A stretch of 64,000 bases of DNA from Anaeromassilibacillus sp001305115 (GCA_042854365.1 AP031437.1:682001-746000), one strand, 5' to 3'; shown: positions 15,833 to 24,798, counted from the stretch's first letter. Numbers and translations: made by a program. Notes: generated from the letters alone by a model not told the origin.

Positions 15833-17302
15833 ATGCGAAGAATCGAAGAATTCCGAAGTGCAAGGGCCGCTGTATTTATCGGCGCAATCTTGACCGTGCT
15901 GGCTGCTGCCGCTATCTTTTTTCTCATGCATATGGGGGATCAAAAAGAACTCTCTGCCCAGGAACGGCAGGCGCTGGCCCAAAATGTATATTTTCCAACC
16001 CCATCGGAAAAGCAACAGATCGGCGAGACCGAATCCATATTGAACAACGACCCGGACCACGCAGTGAGCATCCACTATCCGGTGTTTGGTATTCAAACGA
16101 TCGACTTACAACTTTTGTCCATAGTGGAAGAAATTCAAAAAGAACATCGTGAGCAACTGGGACAGGAGAGACAAGCTGCATCAAACGATGTACAGTCCGA
16201 TTTGCTGGTAGATTATCAGTCCTACCTGGTCGGAGACCGGACTGCTTCTGTGGTACTCACAGTTCAACAGCGTTTTGCTACATGGGACGGACCACAGGCT
16301 CGCTCAACCGCGTTGGTTTTCGACCTGGTAGAAGGCGATTTATTGGAAATGGAAGATATTTTTCAGGGCAATTATTTGGAACGCCTCTCCGAAGAAGTAC
16401 GCTCATATTTTGAAGCATCCACCTCCTACTCCGACGGGACGGACAAAGATTCGTTTTTAGCGGGGACAACACCGGACGCCGCTAATTTTAGCAATTTTGC
16501 TTTGACGACCGATGCCGTTCAAATCTACTTTGAGGAAGGCACGCTGTTTTCCGATCGAACCGGAGTGCCGGTAGCGGAAATTCCTTATGATCGGTTGACT
16601 GGCGTTTTGCGAATCCGTACAGATGGGCCTCTGCTCTCGGTTGATGCCGCCCCAGCAGTGGAGCTTACGGCGCCGGCTCCAATGGCCATCGACAAAGACC
16701 GCCCGATGATTGCGTTGACGTTTGATGATGGGCCGCATCCAATCGTAACGCCTCGCATTCTCGACTTATTAAAACAGTATCAGGCCCGAGCAACCTTTTT
16801 TGTATTGGGAAATCGGGTGGATAGCTATGCTGACGTATTGCAAAGGGAATATACGGAGGGGCACGAGATCGGAAATCATTCCTACAACCATCCATCCCTA
16901 TCAAAGCTTCGCCCGGAGGAAATCGCTTATCAGGTGCAGGAAACAGATGAACGCATAGCGCACTTGATTCCGACCTCTCCCGTTCTGTTGCGGCCTCCCT
17001 ACGGCTCTGTCAACGATACGGTCAAAGCATCCATCCAAAAACCATTTGTCCTCTGGTCCATTGATACCCAGGATTGGAAAAATCGCAGCCGAGATGCCAT
17101 TGTAAAAGAGGTTTTGGACCATGTGCAAGACGGGGATATCATTCTGATGCATGACCTGTATGCTACCACAGCGGATGCGTGCGAAATCATTCTGCCGGCA
17201 TTGGCTAAACAGGGTTATCAATTTGTTACCGTTTCGGAATTGCTGGCGGAGAGAGAAATTATCCCAGCGGCAGGTCATGTTTATGCGCGAGCAGCTGCGT
17301 AA
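15833..17302 (+). CDS. Membrane-anchored polysaccharide deacetylase with RsiV-like domain
   Basis: This 489-residue protein probably removes acetyl groups from a wall polysaccharide outside the cell. A single membrane helix (residues ~12-33) is followed by a region (~75-265) that looks like the DUF3298/RsiV-type extracellular domain. The NodB homology domain runs from ~290 to 470. Its metal and catalytic motifs are intact: TFDDGP (296-301), HSYNH (349-353), RPPYG (387-391), DTQDW (411-415) and LMHD near 438. ATG at 15833 is chosen over the longer frame because GGGAGGG lies just upstream. The same two-domain order is known from PdaC-like peptidoglycan deacetylases of Bacillus. Whether the substrate is peptidoglycan or another glycan is not visible. 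Confidence 0.85.
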   Translation: MRRIEEFRSARAAVFIGAILTVLAAAAIFFLMHMGDQKELSAQERQALAQNVYFPTPSEKQQIGETESILNNDPDHAVSIHYPVFGIQTIDLQLLSIVEEIQKEHREQLGQERQAASNDVQSDLLVDYQSYLVGDRTASVVLTVQQRFATWDGPQARSTALVFDLVEGDLLEMEDIFQGNYLERLSEEVRSYFEASTSYSDGTDKDSFLAGTTPDAANFSNFALTTDAVQIYFEEGTLFSDRTGVPVAEIPYDRLTGVLRIRTDGPLLSVDAAPAVELTAPAPMAIDKDRPMIALTFDDGPHPIVTPRILDLLKQYQARATFFVLGNRVDSYADVLQREYTEGHEIGNHSYNHPSLSKLRPEEIAYQVQETDERIAHLIPTSPVLLRPPYGSVNDTVKASIQKPFVLWSIDTQDWKNRSRDAIVKEVLDHVQDGDIILMHDLYATTADACEIILPALAKQGYQFVTVSELLAEREIIPAAGHVYARAAA

Positions 17303-17336
17303 AATCGGAAGAAATTGTAAACTTTTTGCAGGGCGG

Positions 17337-17365
17337 TTGACAGCAATACGGATTGACGGTATACT
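17337..17365 (+). promoter_or_regulatory. Promoter of the riboswitch-ATPase transcript
   Basis: TTGACA (17337-17342), a 17-bp spacer and TATACT (17360-17365). The start is expected near 17372, about 24 bases before the aptamer. Confidence 0.75.
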
Positions 17366-17395
17366 AAACCTACAAGAAAACCCAAATCTGTTGTT

Positions 17396-17499
17396 CATCC
17401 ATCAAGAGGGAGTAGTTTCATAGACATGCCGTCAACATACCCGATTTGAAAAAAATCTGGCGGTGTGTGCCGTTTTTCGGTTAACAAGACTTTTGGATG
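17396..17499 (+). promoter_or_regulatory. yybP-ykoY (Mn2+-sensing) riboswitch aptamer
   Basis: The P1 stem is closed by CATCCA (17396-17401) and TGGATG (17494-17499). Inside it are the conserved pieces of the yybP-ykoY class: GGGAGTAG at 17408-17415, GTCAACATAC at 17431-17440 and AACAAGACTTTT at 17483-17494. These form the two docked loops that bind Mn2+ in characterised members. The position directly before a P-type cation ATPase matches known members of the class. Identification is from remembered consensus, not from a covariance search. Confidence 0.83.
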
Positions 17500-17546
17500 G
17501 CTGTCCTGTACATCTGTGCGGGCGGCTGGCCGGAAGTCTTTTTTTG
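17486..17546 (+). terminator. Switchable terminator of the Mn2+ riboswitch
   Basis: AAGACTTTTGG (17486-17496), which is the 3' strand of the aptamer, can instead pair with CCGGAAGTCTT (17530-17540), which is followed by a run of T's to 17545. Pairing in the terminator destroys P1, so ligand binding should prevent termination: an ON switch, as known for this class. Confidence 0.7.
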
Positions 17547-17595
17547 TTATATACGGCCGGCAACAGGAAGAACTGTATGGAAGGAGAAAAATATC

Positions 17596-20214
17596 ATGGC
17601 AAACACGTTTTTTAACCGCTCTGTGGATGAGGTCCTAAAACAACAAGAGAGTTCGCTAGGAGGACTGTCGCACGCACAGGCTGCCGATCGGTTGGAAAGA
17701 TTCGGTCCCAATGCTTTGGTGGAGGGAAAAAAGAAAGGAATTGTTCAAGTTTTTCTGGAACAATTTAAAGATCTGCTGGTGGTCATTTTGATTTTGGCAG
17801 CGGTGATCTCCATGCTTTCCGGGCAGGGAGAGAGCACGATCGTAATTTTTGCAGTCTTGATTTTGAATGCGATTCTTGGCACAGTACAGTATTTTAAGGC
17901 AGAAAAATCCTTAGAAAGTCTCAAAGCAATGTCTTCGCCAGCGGCAAAAGTTTTGCGCGACGGCGCGAAGGTGGAGGTTCCCTCTAAGGAGATTGTACCG
18001 GGAGACATTGTATTTTTAGAAGCAGGGGACCTGGTGGTTGCAGATGGGCGTGTGTTGGAGAATTTTTCTTTGAAAGTGAATGAAAGTTCCCTGACCGGTG
18101 AGTCCGAGGGAGTGGAAAAATCAGCAGACATCATTCCAGGGGAAAAGGTAGCTTTGGGAGACCAAAAGAATATGGTCTTTTCCGGCTCATTGGTGACCTA
18201 TGGACGTGCAACCGTGGTGGTAACGGGAACGGGTATGCACACAGAGATCGGGAAAATTGCCTCTCTGATGAATCAGACGCAACAGCGGAAAACACCCTTG
18301 CAGCAAAGCCTGGACGATTTCAGTAAAAAGCTGGCGGTTATTATCCTGGCGATTTGTGTGGTGGTGTTTGGCCTGTCCCTCTATCGAGAGATGCCCATCC
18401 TTGATTCGTTGATGTTTGCGGTGGCACTGGCAGTAGCAGCTATTCCGGAGGCACTTAGTTCGATCGTAACCATTGTCTTGGCGATGGGAACCCAAAAGAT
18501 GGCTAAGGAAAATGCGATTATTAAGGACCTGAAAGCAGTGGAAAGCCTCGGCTCGGTGTCTGTAATTTGTTCGGATAAGACTGGCACGCTGACCCAAAAC
18601 AAAATGTGTGTTCAAAAAATCTATGCCGATGGACAACTTCTGGATGGGAAAGACCTGCAATTGCCAAACGATCCACAGCGTTTCCTGTTAAAGATTGCCC
18701 TTTTAGCGAGCGATGCAACCTCTGTAGATGGTGCGGACATCGGAGATCCAACGGAGGTGGCGCTGGTTCAGTTGGGGGAACTCTTTGGTATAGAAGAAGT
18801 CTCCTATCGAGAACAACATCCGCGCCTGGGAGAGATCGCTTTTGATTCAGACCGGAAATTGATGAGTACGCTTCATGACATCGACGGGACACCGACCTTG
18901 TTGACCAAAGGAGCCATCGACGTATTGTTGAGCCGTGCTACAAAGATTTTTACAAGCAATGGGGTCCTGCCGTTGGATCAGGGCGGCAAACAGGAGATTC
19001 TTCGTGTGAATCAGGAACTCTCCGAACAGGGCCTGCGTGTGCTGGCTTTTGGCTATCGTCCATTGGAGGCGGTACGTCCGATCTCCCTGGACGATGAAAC
19101 AGATATGACGTTTGTGGGGCTCATCTCGATGATCGATCCACCCCGTGTGGAGTCGGTACAGGCGGTTGCAGACGCAAAGCGGGCCGGAATTCGAACCGTC
19201 ATGATCACCGGCGACCATAAAGTCACCGCAACAGCCATTGCCCGTAAAATCGGAATTTTTTCTGATGGCGACATGGCGCTGGAAGGCGTGGAGCTGGACG
19301 CAATGAAAGAGGAGGAGTTAGACCAAAAACTTCCGAAGATTGCGGTCTATGCGCGCGTTTCACCTGAAAATAAAATCCGCATTGTAGACGCCTGGCAGCG
19401 CAAGGGGCGGATTGTATCCATGACGGGGGATGGCGTAAATGATGCGCCAGCTTTAAAGAAGGCGGACATTGGCGTTGCGATGGGGATTACAGGAACCGAA
19501 GTCAGCAAAGACGCGGCTTCCATGATTTTGGAGGACGACAATTTTGCAACCATTGTCAAAGCGGTGTTGAATGGACGCAATGTGTATGAAAACATCAAAA
19601 ATGCGATACAATTTTTGCTTTCTGGGAATATGGCAGCTATTTTGTCCGTTCTATTTGCATCCATTGTGGGATTGCCGATGCCGTTTGCACCAGTACACCT
19701 GCTGTTCATCAATCTACTGACCGATAGTTTACCAGCCATTGCCATTGGGATGGAACCCGCCCGCAAGGATCTTCTGGACCGCAGCCCCCGTGACCCAAAG
19801 GAACCTATTTTAAACCGCTCGCTCCTGGGAAAAATATTTGGACAGGGTCTTTTGATCGGTATTGCTACGATGACGGCCTTTTACCTTGGCTACGGTTCCA
19901 CGCGGAATGCGGCTCTGGCGACCACGATGGCCTTTGCGACCTTGACCCTTGCCCGTTTGTTCCACGGTTTCAATTGCCGGGGACAAAAATCGATTTTCCG
20001 GTTGGGATTGAGCAGCAACCCGTATTCTCTTTTGGCGTTCGCCGCGGGGGTTGTCTTATTGGCCGCTGTGCTTCTATTGCCATTCTTGGAGACATTGTTC
20101 CAAGTGGCTCCACTGACATTGACCAATGTGGGGATGATTGTATTGCTCGCCATACTGCCGACCATATGCATCCAACTTTTTAAAGGAATCCGCGATAGGA
20201 TGGACCGGAATTGA
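17596..20214 (+). CDS. P-type cation-transporting ATPase (Ca2+/Mn2+ type)
   Basis: This 872-residue P2-type ATPase of the PacL/SERCA group exports a divalent cation at the expense of ATP. It has an N-terminal cation-ATPase domain (1-70), an actuator domain with LTGESEGVEK, and the phosphorylation motif DKTGTLT with Asp327. The nucleotide-binding domain includes MITGDHKVTA, followed by the hinge MTGDGVNDAPALKKADIG. About ten membrane helices are visible. The ion-site helix M4 reads IPEAL at residues 283-287, where animal SERCA has PEGLP, and M6 has NLLTDSLPAIAIGMEP. ATG 17596 is chosen because AAGGAG lies before it. The Mn2+ riboswitch upstream makes Mn2+ efflux the most likely task. Ca2+ transport remains possible. 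Confidence 0.9.
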   Translation: MANTFFNRSVDEVLKQQESSLGGLSHAQAADRLERFGPNALVEGKKKGIVQVFLEQFKDLLVVILILAAVISMLSGQGESTIVIFAVLILNAILGTVQYFKAEKSLESLKAMSSPAAKVLRDGAKVEVPSKEIVPGDIVFLEAGDLVVADGRVLENFSLKVNESSLTGESEGVEKSADIIPGEKVALGDQKNMVFSGSLVTYGRATVVVTGTGMHTEIGKIASLMNQTQQRKTPLQQSLDDFSKKLAVIILAICVVVFGLSLYREMPILDSLMFAVALAVAAIPEALSSIVTIVLAMGTQKMAKENAIIKDLKAVESLGSVSVICSDKTGTLTQNKMCVQKIYADGQLLDGKDLQLPNDPQRFLLKIALLASDATSVDGADIGDPTEVALVQLGELFGIEEVSYREQHPRLGEIAFDSDRKLMSTLHDIDGTPTLLTKGAIDVLLSRATKIFTSNGVLPLDQGGKQEILRVNQELSEQGLRVLAFGYRPLEAVRPISLDDETDMTFVGLISMIDPPRVESVQAVADAKRAGIRTVMITGDHKVTATAIARKIGIFSDGDMALEGVELDAMKEEELDQKLPKIAVYARVSPENKIRIVDAWQRKGRIVSMTGDGVNDAPALKKADIGVAMGITGTEVSKDAASMILEDDNFATIVKAVLNGRNVYENIKNAIQFLLSGNMAAILSVLFASIVGLPMPFAPVHLLFINLLTDSLPAIAIGMEPARKDLLDRSPRDPKEPILNRSLLGKIFGQGLLIGIATMTAFYLGYGSTRNAALATTMAFATLTLARLFHGFNCRGQKSIFRLGLSSNPYSLLAFAAGVVLLAAVLLLPFLETLFQVAPLTLTNVGMIVLLAILPTICIQLFKGIRDRMDRN

Positions 20215-20253
20215 ACTCCCACAGAATGTCAAGAAATTTTACTCGACGATGAC

Positions 20254-20310
20254 TTGCCAATTCCTCTCGCTTGAACTATAGTAATTTTAAAGGATCTTAC
20301 AAGCGAGAGG
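20254..20310 (+). promoter_or_regulatory. Promoter overlapped by an 11-bp inverted repeat
   Basis: TTGCCA (20254-20259), a 17-bp spacer and TATAGT (20277-20282) form a promoter for the next gene. CCTCTCGCTTG (20263-20273), between the -35 and -10, is repeated inverted as CAAGCGAGAGG (20300-20310) just before the ribosome-binding site. The perfect repeat brackets the -10 box and the start point. Confidence 0.55.
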
Positions 20311-20320
20311 GGTGGAGCAT

Positions 20321-20806
20321 ATGGGCGCATTTCTACGCCGTCATGCGGGTGTCATTCAATCAGCCTTGTACGTGATAATCTTGTTGTTACTGATCGTGTT
20401 TTTTTGCGCGCCAGTCTATGAGGTTGCCTGTATTTTTACCGGGTTAGTAGTTTGTTGCTTTCGCGCTTGGCTCTCCTTTTATTCCTGCCGGGAGGAAGCG
20501 CGGGAAGAAGGGCGGACTTTTCTCGGCTGGAGAGAGCCGGTATTTTTGGACGTCCTGGAGAGTGCTTGTTTTGTATTTGTGATGCTATTATCCTCTTTGG
20601 GACGGCAATTTCCAGAATATGGATTGTTTTTATGTGTTCTGGGGATTGGCGCCTGGGGTATTACCGTTGTTCTGTCCTGGCTGGGGGCAAAAAGCCGCTG
20701 TCGGATAGAAGGAAAACCATTCATTTGGTATTATACGGCGGGTATATGGGCGTCGTTGTTTGGTCTCGCCGTGACCGGCGTGATGTTGGCCGTCTCAATC
20801 GTTTGA
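20321..20806 (+). CDS. Small four-helix membrane protein of unknown function
   Basis: This 161-residue protein is not recognised. It has four hydrophobic segments, at about residues 14-32, 34-50, 80-97 and 104-120, and a fifth near the C-terminus (ASLFGLAVTGVMLAVSIV). Charged loops between them include SCREEAREEGRTFLGWREP. ATG 20321 is preferred over GTG 20312 because GGTGGAG is well spaced from it. It has its own promoter, overlapped by an inverted repeat, and its own terminator, so it is a single-gene unit. Confidence 0.65.
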   Translation: MGAFLRRHAGVIQSALYVIILLLLIVFFCAPVYEVACIFTGLVVCCFRAWLSFYSCREEAREEGRTFLGWREPVFLDVLESACFVFVMLLSSLGRQFPEYGLFLCVLGIGAWGITVVLSWLGAKSRCRIEGKPFIWYYTAGIWASLFGLAVTGVMLAVSIV

Positions 20807-20894
20807 GCGCGGCGTATAGGCAGCGGCTCTTAGAGCATATTGAAGATTGCTTTTGCGATGGGGTGGAAGGCCACCCGGTCCGCTTTACACAGAA

Positions 20895-20950
20895 GGACGC
20901 CCTGAATTGCGGCATGTTTAGCCGGATGCAGGGCGTCCGATGTTTCTTTT
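20895..20950 (+). terminator. Terminator after the small membrane protein gene
   Basis: GGACGCCCTG (20895-20904) pairs perfectly with CAGGGCGTCC (20929-20938). The sequence then runs GATGTTTCTTTT. Confidence 0.7.
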
Positions 20951-21001
20951 ATGAAGTTTTTCAATAACCAGACCCTTGCCCTTTTTGCTGGCTCTTTTTA
21001 T

Positions 21002-21982
21002 TTACAAGGGCGCCAGTGTGGTATTGGGGTAATACCAGGCCAAAATCTCCTGATAGTCCGAACCTTGTTGCGCCATGAATTGGGCGCCCGTTTGGCTCAT
21101 CCCTACGCCATGGCCATATCCCAGGACTGTAAAGGTAAAGATTCCATCCGCATAGGCAATGGTGAAGTCGGAAGAACGCAGTCCAAAGGCGCTTCGTATG
21201 TCGTCGCCGTCCACCTCCTGCCCACCGATGGTTACATATTTTACCGTACCGGAATTTGTCCGGTCGTATGTACCAACCCAGGAGGAAGGGTCGCTGGAAA
21301 AGTCTGCGTTGGGTGCCTTTTCCCGGACGGCATTCTGGAATTCTTCGGCGCTAAACGATGCCGTGGTCTGATAACCGCTGGCAAACAGATCTCCCGGGCT
21401 GGCCACTGGGACAAGGTAGTCCAATTTTCCTCCCCAGACGTCCTCTGAGCTCTCTGTCTTGCCGGAAGAAATAGCAAAATAGGTCGCGTCGATCAGTTCT
21501 CCATTGCTTTGTAGTGTTTGACCCGCTATGCTGTTGATGACCTCCGTGAGTTTCTCGTAATAGGCCTGATAGGAGTCGCCCCATCGTTCCTGCATCTGTT
21601 CTTTGCTGACATAAACTTTCCAATTCTGTGGATCTGCGGAAAAATCGCTGTCCGCGCCTTTTTCATGTGCCTGTGCCCGCTGCCGGCTGTAGTAGGTATA
21701 GGCGGCCACTGCCTGCGCCTTTAATGCCTCCGGTTCTGCATTTGGGGACATCTCCGTGACAATTGCACCATAGAGAAAGTCCCTGTCCCCGACCGTTAAA
21801 ATCTGATTGGTGGATTCATCCCGAATGCGGAATGAGGCCTTCTCAAAATCTGCTGATGGGCCGGAATCGGTTACCCTTGGAGAATCCAACAGCGAGTCGG
21901 GCAGATTCGCTCCAACGGCCAGGAAGGGAATGCATAGCATGGCGAGAAATAACAGCAAGCATAAAATCGTAGTACCTTTCAT
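21002..21982 (-). CDS. spoIID: Stage II sporulation protein D (SpoIID/LytB domain)
   Basis: This 326-residue membrane-anchored lytic transglycosylase cuts glycan strands during engulfment of the forespore. Residues ~5-25 form a signal anchor. The SpoIID domain spans most of the rest. It contains YGAIVTEMSPNAEPEALKAQ (the conserved Glu-rich active-site segment), AVAAYTYY, TYFAISSGKTESSEDVWG and the C-terminal GYGHGVGMSQTGAQFMA, a very strong family signature. ATG 21982 is chosen because GGAGGTG precedes it; the frame runs 12 codons further but without a ribosome-binding site. It stands alone on the minus strand, convergent with its neighbour. A sigma-E promoter would be expected, but no clear match is visible. 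Its presence points to a spore former. Confidence 0.92.
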   Translation of the reverse strand: MKGTTILCLLLFLAMLCIPFLAVGANLPDSLLDSPRVTDSGPSADFEKASFRIRDESTNQILTVGDRDFLYGAIVTEMSPNAEPEALKAQAVAAYTYYSRQRAQAHEKGADSDFSADPQNWKVYVSKEQMQERWGDSYQAYYEKLTEVINSIAGQTLQSNGELIDATYFAISSGKTESSEDVWGGKLDYLVPVASPGDLFASGYQTTASFSAEEFQNAVREKAPNADFSSDPSSWVGTYDRTNSGTVKYVTIGGQEVDGDDIRSAFGLRSSDFTIAYADGIFTFTVLGYGHGVGMSQTGAQFMAQQGSDYQEILAWYYPNTTLAPL

Positions 21983-22167
21983 CTTTACACCTCCGCAAAC
22001 AAAGCCCCTTGTCCGCATTTATACGGCTATCCCATTTTTACATGGCAAGCGTTTCAATTATGCATGAGGATGGTGCATTTCGGGAAAATCTTTGCTATTT
22101 CGCCTATAAAATGAAATAATTGCTAATTTTTCATGCAGAGTTTTCTACAATGTCTCTATTCCAATGA

Positions 22168-22196
22168 TTGACTTTGGCATAGCAATCTTATAAAAT
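22168..22196 (+). promoter_or_regulatory. Promoter of the citrate synthase gene
   Basis: TTGACT (22168-22173), a 17-bp spacer and TAAAAT (22191-22196). Confidence 0.6.
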
Positions 22197-22274
22197 AAAA
22201 TCGTTGCGTAAAGGGGAACGGGCGAAATAAGTCGATTTTGCCCGATGAAATAAGAGAACGGAGTGAATCGCATA

Positions 22275-23642
22275 ATGAAAGAGATACAGCAGGATGAAAA
22301 GAAAATGGAATTTCGAGCGCTCTGTCAGGAATTTCGAGCGAACAATCAAATTCCACCGGAAAAGTTTGATTTATATCAGGTAAAACGCGGATTGCGAAAT
22401 CCGGATGGAACCGGTGTTATGGCTGGTTTGACGTTGATTTGTAATGTGCATGGTTATTTGATCGACGACGCGGAGCGGATTCCGGATAAGGGAATCCTGA
22501 CCTACCGTGGAATGAACGTAGAGGACATTGTGGAGGGGTGCCGCAAGGAGAATCGCTTTGGATTCGAAGAGGTCGTGTGGCTTTTGCTGTTTGGCAAACA
22601 ACCGACCCGCTCGCAACTTGAAGGATTCAGCAAACTGATTAACAGCTGCCGGGAGTTGCCGGAATATTTTGCAGAGGACATGATTATCAAGGCGCCCTCC
22701 CGCAATATTATGAATAAGTTGGGACGTTCGGTCTTGGCGCTGTATTCCTACGATGAGAATCCGGATGATCCCTCTTTAGAAAACAATATGCGGCAGGCGA
22801 TTCAGCTGATCGCCCGTCTTCCCACTATTATGACATATGCCTATCAGGTAAAGCGCCGCCATTTTGACCGGCAGAGCATGTTTTTCCATCCGCTTGACCC
22901 GAACCATTCCACAGCAGAGGCGATTCTCAATGCAATCCGCCCGGATCGTGTGTTCACGGACGAAGAAGCCAAGCTTCTGGATTTGTGCATGATTCTACAT
23001 GCAGAACACGGCGGCGGCAACAACTCCACCTTTACCACACGTGTGCTTTCCTCGACGGGGACGGATATTTATTCCGCTATTTCCGCGGCGATTGGCTCTT
23101 TGAAGGGACCGCGACACGGCGGAGCAAATCACCGCGTTATGACGATGATGGATGATTTGATGGAGCATGTGGAAAACTGGGAGAGCGACGACGAGGTGGA
23201 GAGTTACCTGGAAAAGATTGTCCGAAAAGAGGCAGGGGACCGCTCTGGTTTGATCTATGGAATGGGCCATGCGGTGTATACACTTTCCGATCCACGTGCA
23301 GTTATTCTCAAGGAAAATGCGCGGAAGATGGCGGAAGAGCATGGACTGCTTCGCAAGTTCGAGCTGTTTGAGCGTGTTGAAAAGCTCTCCCCGGATGTAT
23401 TCGCAAAGGTAAAGAACGATCAAAAAGTCATCTCGGCCAATGTGGATTTCTATTCAGGATTGGTATACGAAATGTTGGGAATCCCGAGCGACTTATATAC
23501 GCCGATGTTTGCAGTCTCCCGTATTGCAGGTTGGTGCGCCCATCGAATCGAAGAGATGGAGACCTGCGGGCGGATCATGCGTCCCGCATATCGCTCTTTG
23601 ACACACGAAAAAACATATATCCCAATCGACCAGCGCGATTGA
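22275..23642 (+). CDS. gltA: Citrate synthase
   Basis: This 455-residue enzyme condenses oxaloacetate and acetyl-CoA to citrate, in anaerobes usually the first step towards 2-oxoglutarate and glutamate. The catalytic residues are in place: the His in LHAEHGGGNNSTF, the His in GMGHAVYTLSDPR and the Asp in NVDFYSGLVYEMLG. SLKGPRHGGANHRVM is the other family signature, and the C-terminal arginine region IAGWCAHRIEEM is present. The protein is longer than the ~370-residue Bacillus type because of an N-terminal extension of about 60 residues before the catalytic core. ATG 22275 has GGAG upstream; GTG 22263 does not. It has its own promoter and terminator. Confidence 0.94.
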   Translation: MKEIQQDEKKMEFRALCQEFRANNQIPPEKFDLYQVKRGLRNPDGTGVMAGLTLICNVHGYLIDDAERIPDKGILTYRGMNVEDIVEGCRKENRFGFEEVVWLLLFGKQPTRSQLEGFSKLINSCRELPEYFAEDMIIKAPSRNIMNKLGRSVLALYSYDENPDDPSLENNMRQAIQLIARLPTIMTYAYQVKRRHFDRQSMFFHPLDPNHSTAEAILNAIRPDRVFTDEEAKLLDLCMILHAEHGGGNNSTFTTRVLSSTGTDIYSAISAAIGSLKGPRHGGANHRVMTMMDDLMEHVENWESDDEVESYLEKIVRKEAGDRSGLIYGMGHAVYTLSDPRAVILKENARKMAEEHGLLRKFELFERVEKLSPDVFAKVKNDQKVISANVDFYSGLVYEMLGIPSDLYTPMFAVSRIAGWCAHRIEEMETCGRIMRPAYRSLTHEKTYIPIDQRD

Positions 23643-23653
23643 GGCCTATTTTA

Positions 23654-23692
23654 GCTGCCAAACAGTAGAATCCTCTGTTTGGCGGCTTTTTT
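23654..23692 (+). terminator. Terminator of the citrate synthase gene
   Basis: GCTGCCAAACAG (23654-23665) pairs with CTGTTTGGCGGC (23675-23686) with one G-U pair, followed by six T's. Confidence 0.88.
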
Positions 23693-23802
23693 GCCTTTTG
23701 CAACATTTTATTCTATTTTATAAATTGGAAAATTAAGGGTGTTTTTATTGTGTAAAATAGAATACAGCGTCGGTTGATTCTATGTAAAAAGGGGAATCGC
23801 AT

Positions 23803-24672
23803 ATGTCTATGAAACATGCCTGGATTGTTTTCCTTGTCGCTTTGGTTGTGGCGCTTCCAGTGCGCCTTTATCAGCTATTGGTATTGATGGAGGAGGACAC
23901 TGGCTTTTTGAATGGTGGCGCGATGTCAACAACTCTGCTTGTGATTGTACTTTTGGTTGCACTTGCCGCTATCGTGGTAATTTGTATGGGGAGTAAGCGG
24001 ATGCCCGTTGGCTATACGCCTTTGCGGAGTATTCCCACAGCCGTTTTAGCAGGATTGACAGGCGCTCTGCTTCTGTTTGAATCCATTGGCAATATTTTTA
24101 CGTATAGCGCGCTCTTATCACAGGTTCCGGCAAACGGCGAGAGCACGACCCCGGCCGGGGTGATCGGTCTGGCGATGGCAATCGTGGGTATTTTGGCAGC
24201 TTTGGCGATTTTTCTTGCCGCCTACGGCTTTGCAACAGGGAGCAATCCCATGGGGATGCATCCATTGATTGCGCTTTTACCCGCTGTTTGGGGTTGTATC
24301 TGTCTGGTTCTACTATTCATTTCGTATACCGCAGTGGTCAATGTTTCTGAAAATGTTTACGATATGTTCTCGGTTGTCCTTCTTCTGTTGTTTCTGTTTG
24401 CGCAGGCAAAATTGTTTGCCGGCGTTGACAGCGTGAAGAGCGGACGTATGATGGTTGCCACCGGACTGCCCGCCGCACTGATGGCGTTGTTGACCTCTGT
24501 TCCAACTTTATTGATGGCGGCAATGGGGAGAACGGTTCCGGGACTATTCCCTGCGGGGTTGCATTTGGTCAATTTAAGCATGGCGTGTTATATTTTATCC
24601 TTTTTATTTGCGGCTCGCCAATTGCCAAATAACGTTCAAGGGATGGTTCGCACGGTAAAGGGACAGAATTGA
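23803..24672 (+). CDS. Polytopic membrane protein of unknown function
   Basis: This 289-residue protein, almost entirely hydrophobic, has about eight predicted membrane helices. They include AWIVFLVALVVALPVRLYQL at the start, TLLVIVLLVALAAIVVICMG, GLAMAIVGILAALAIFLAAY and, near the end, LHLVNLSMACYILSFLFAAR. I see no catalytic motif, binding motif or cofactor site and cannot name a family. AAAGGGG lies upstream of the ATG. It is flanked by citrate synthase and gapA, each with its own promoter, so no functional link is implied. Confidence 0.65.
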   Translation: MSMKHAWIVFLVALVVALPVRLYQLLVLMEEDTGFLNGGAMSTTLLVIVLLVALAAIVVICMGSKRMPVGYTPLRSIPTAVLAGLTGALLLFESIGNIFTYSALLSQVPANGESTTPAGVIGLAMAIVGILAALAIFLAAYGFATGSNPMGMHPLIALLPAVWGCICLVLLFISYTAVVNVSENVYDMFSVVLLLLFLFAQAKLFAGVDSVKSGRMMVATGLPAALMALLTSVPTLLMAAMGRTVPGLFPAGLHLVNLSMACYILSFLFAARQLPNNVQGMVRTVKGQN

Positions 24673-24725
24673 AGTGTTTTCCAGAAAAATATTTAAAAAA
24701 TGTAAGTTAAATTTATGACAAACTC

Positions 24726-24754
24726 TTGTATTATCGTTTCGAATGCTATAAAAT
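24726..24754 (+). promoter_or_regulatory. Promoter of gapA
   Basis: TTGTAT (24726-24731), a 17-bp spacer and TAAAAT (24749-24754), 45 bases before the gapA start. Confidence 0.55.
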
Positions 24755-24798
24755 AATAGCAGGATAGACCACTATAAAATTCAGGAGGTACAAGTTCT

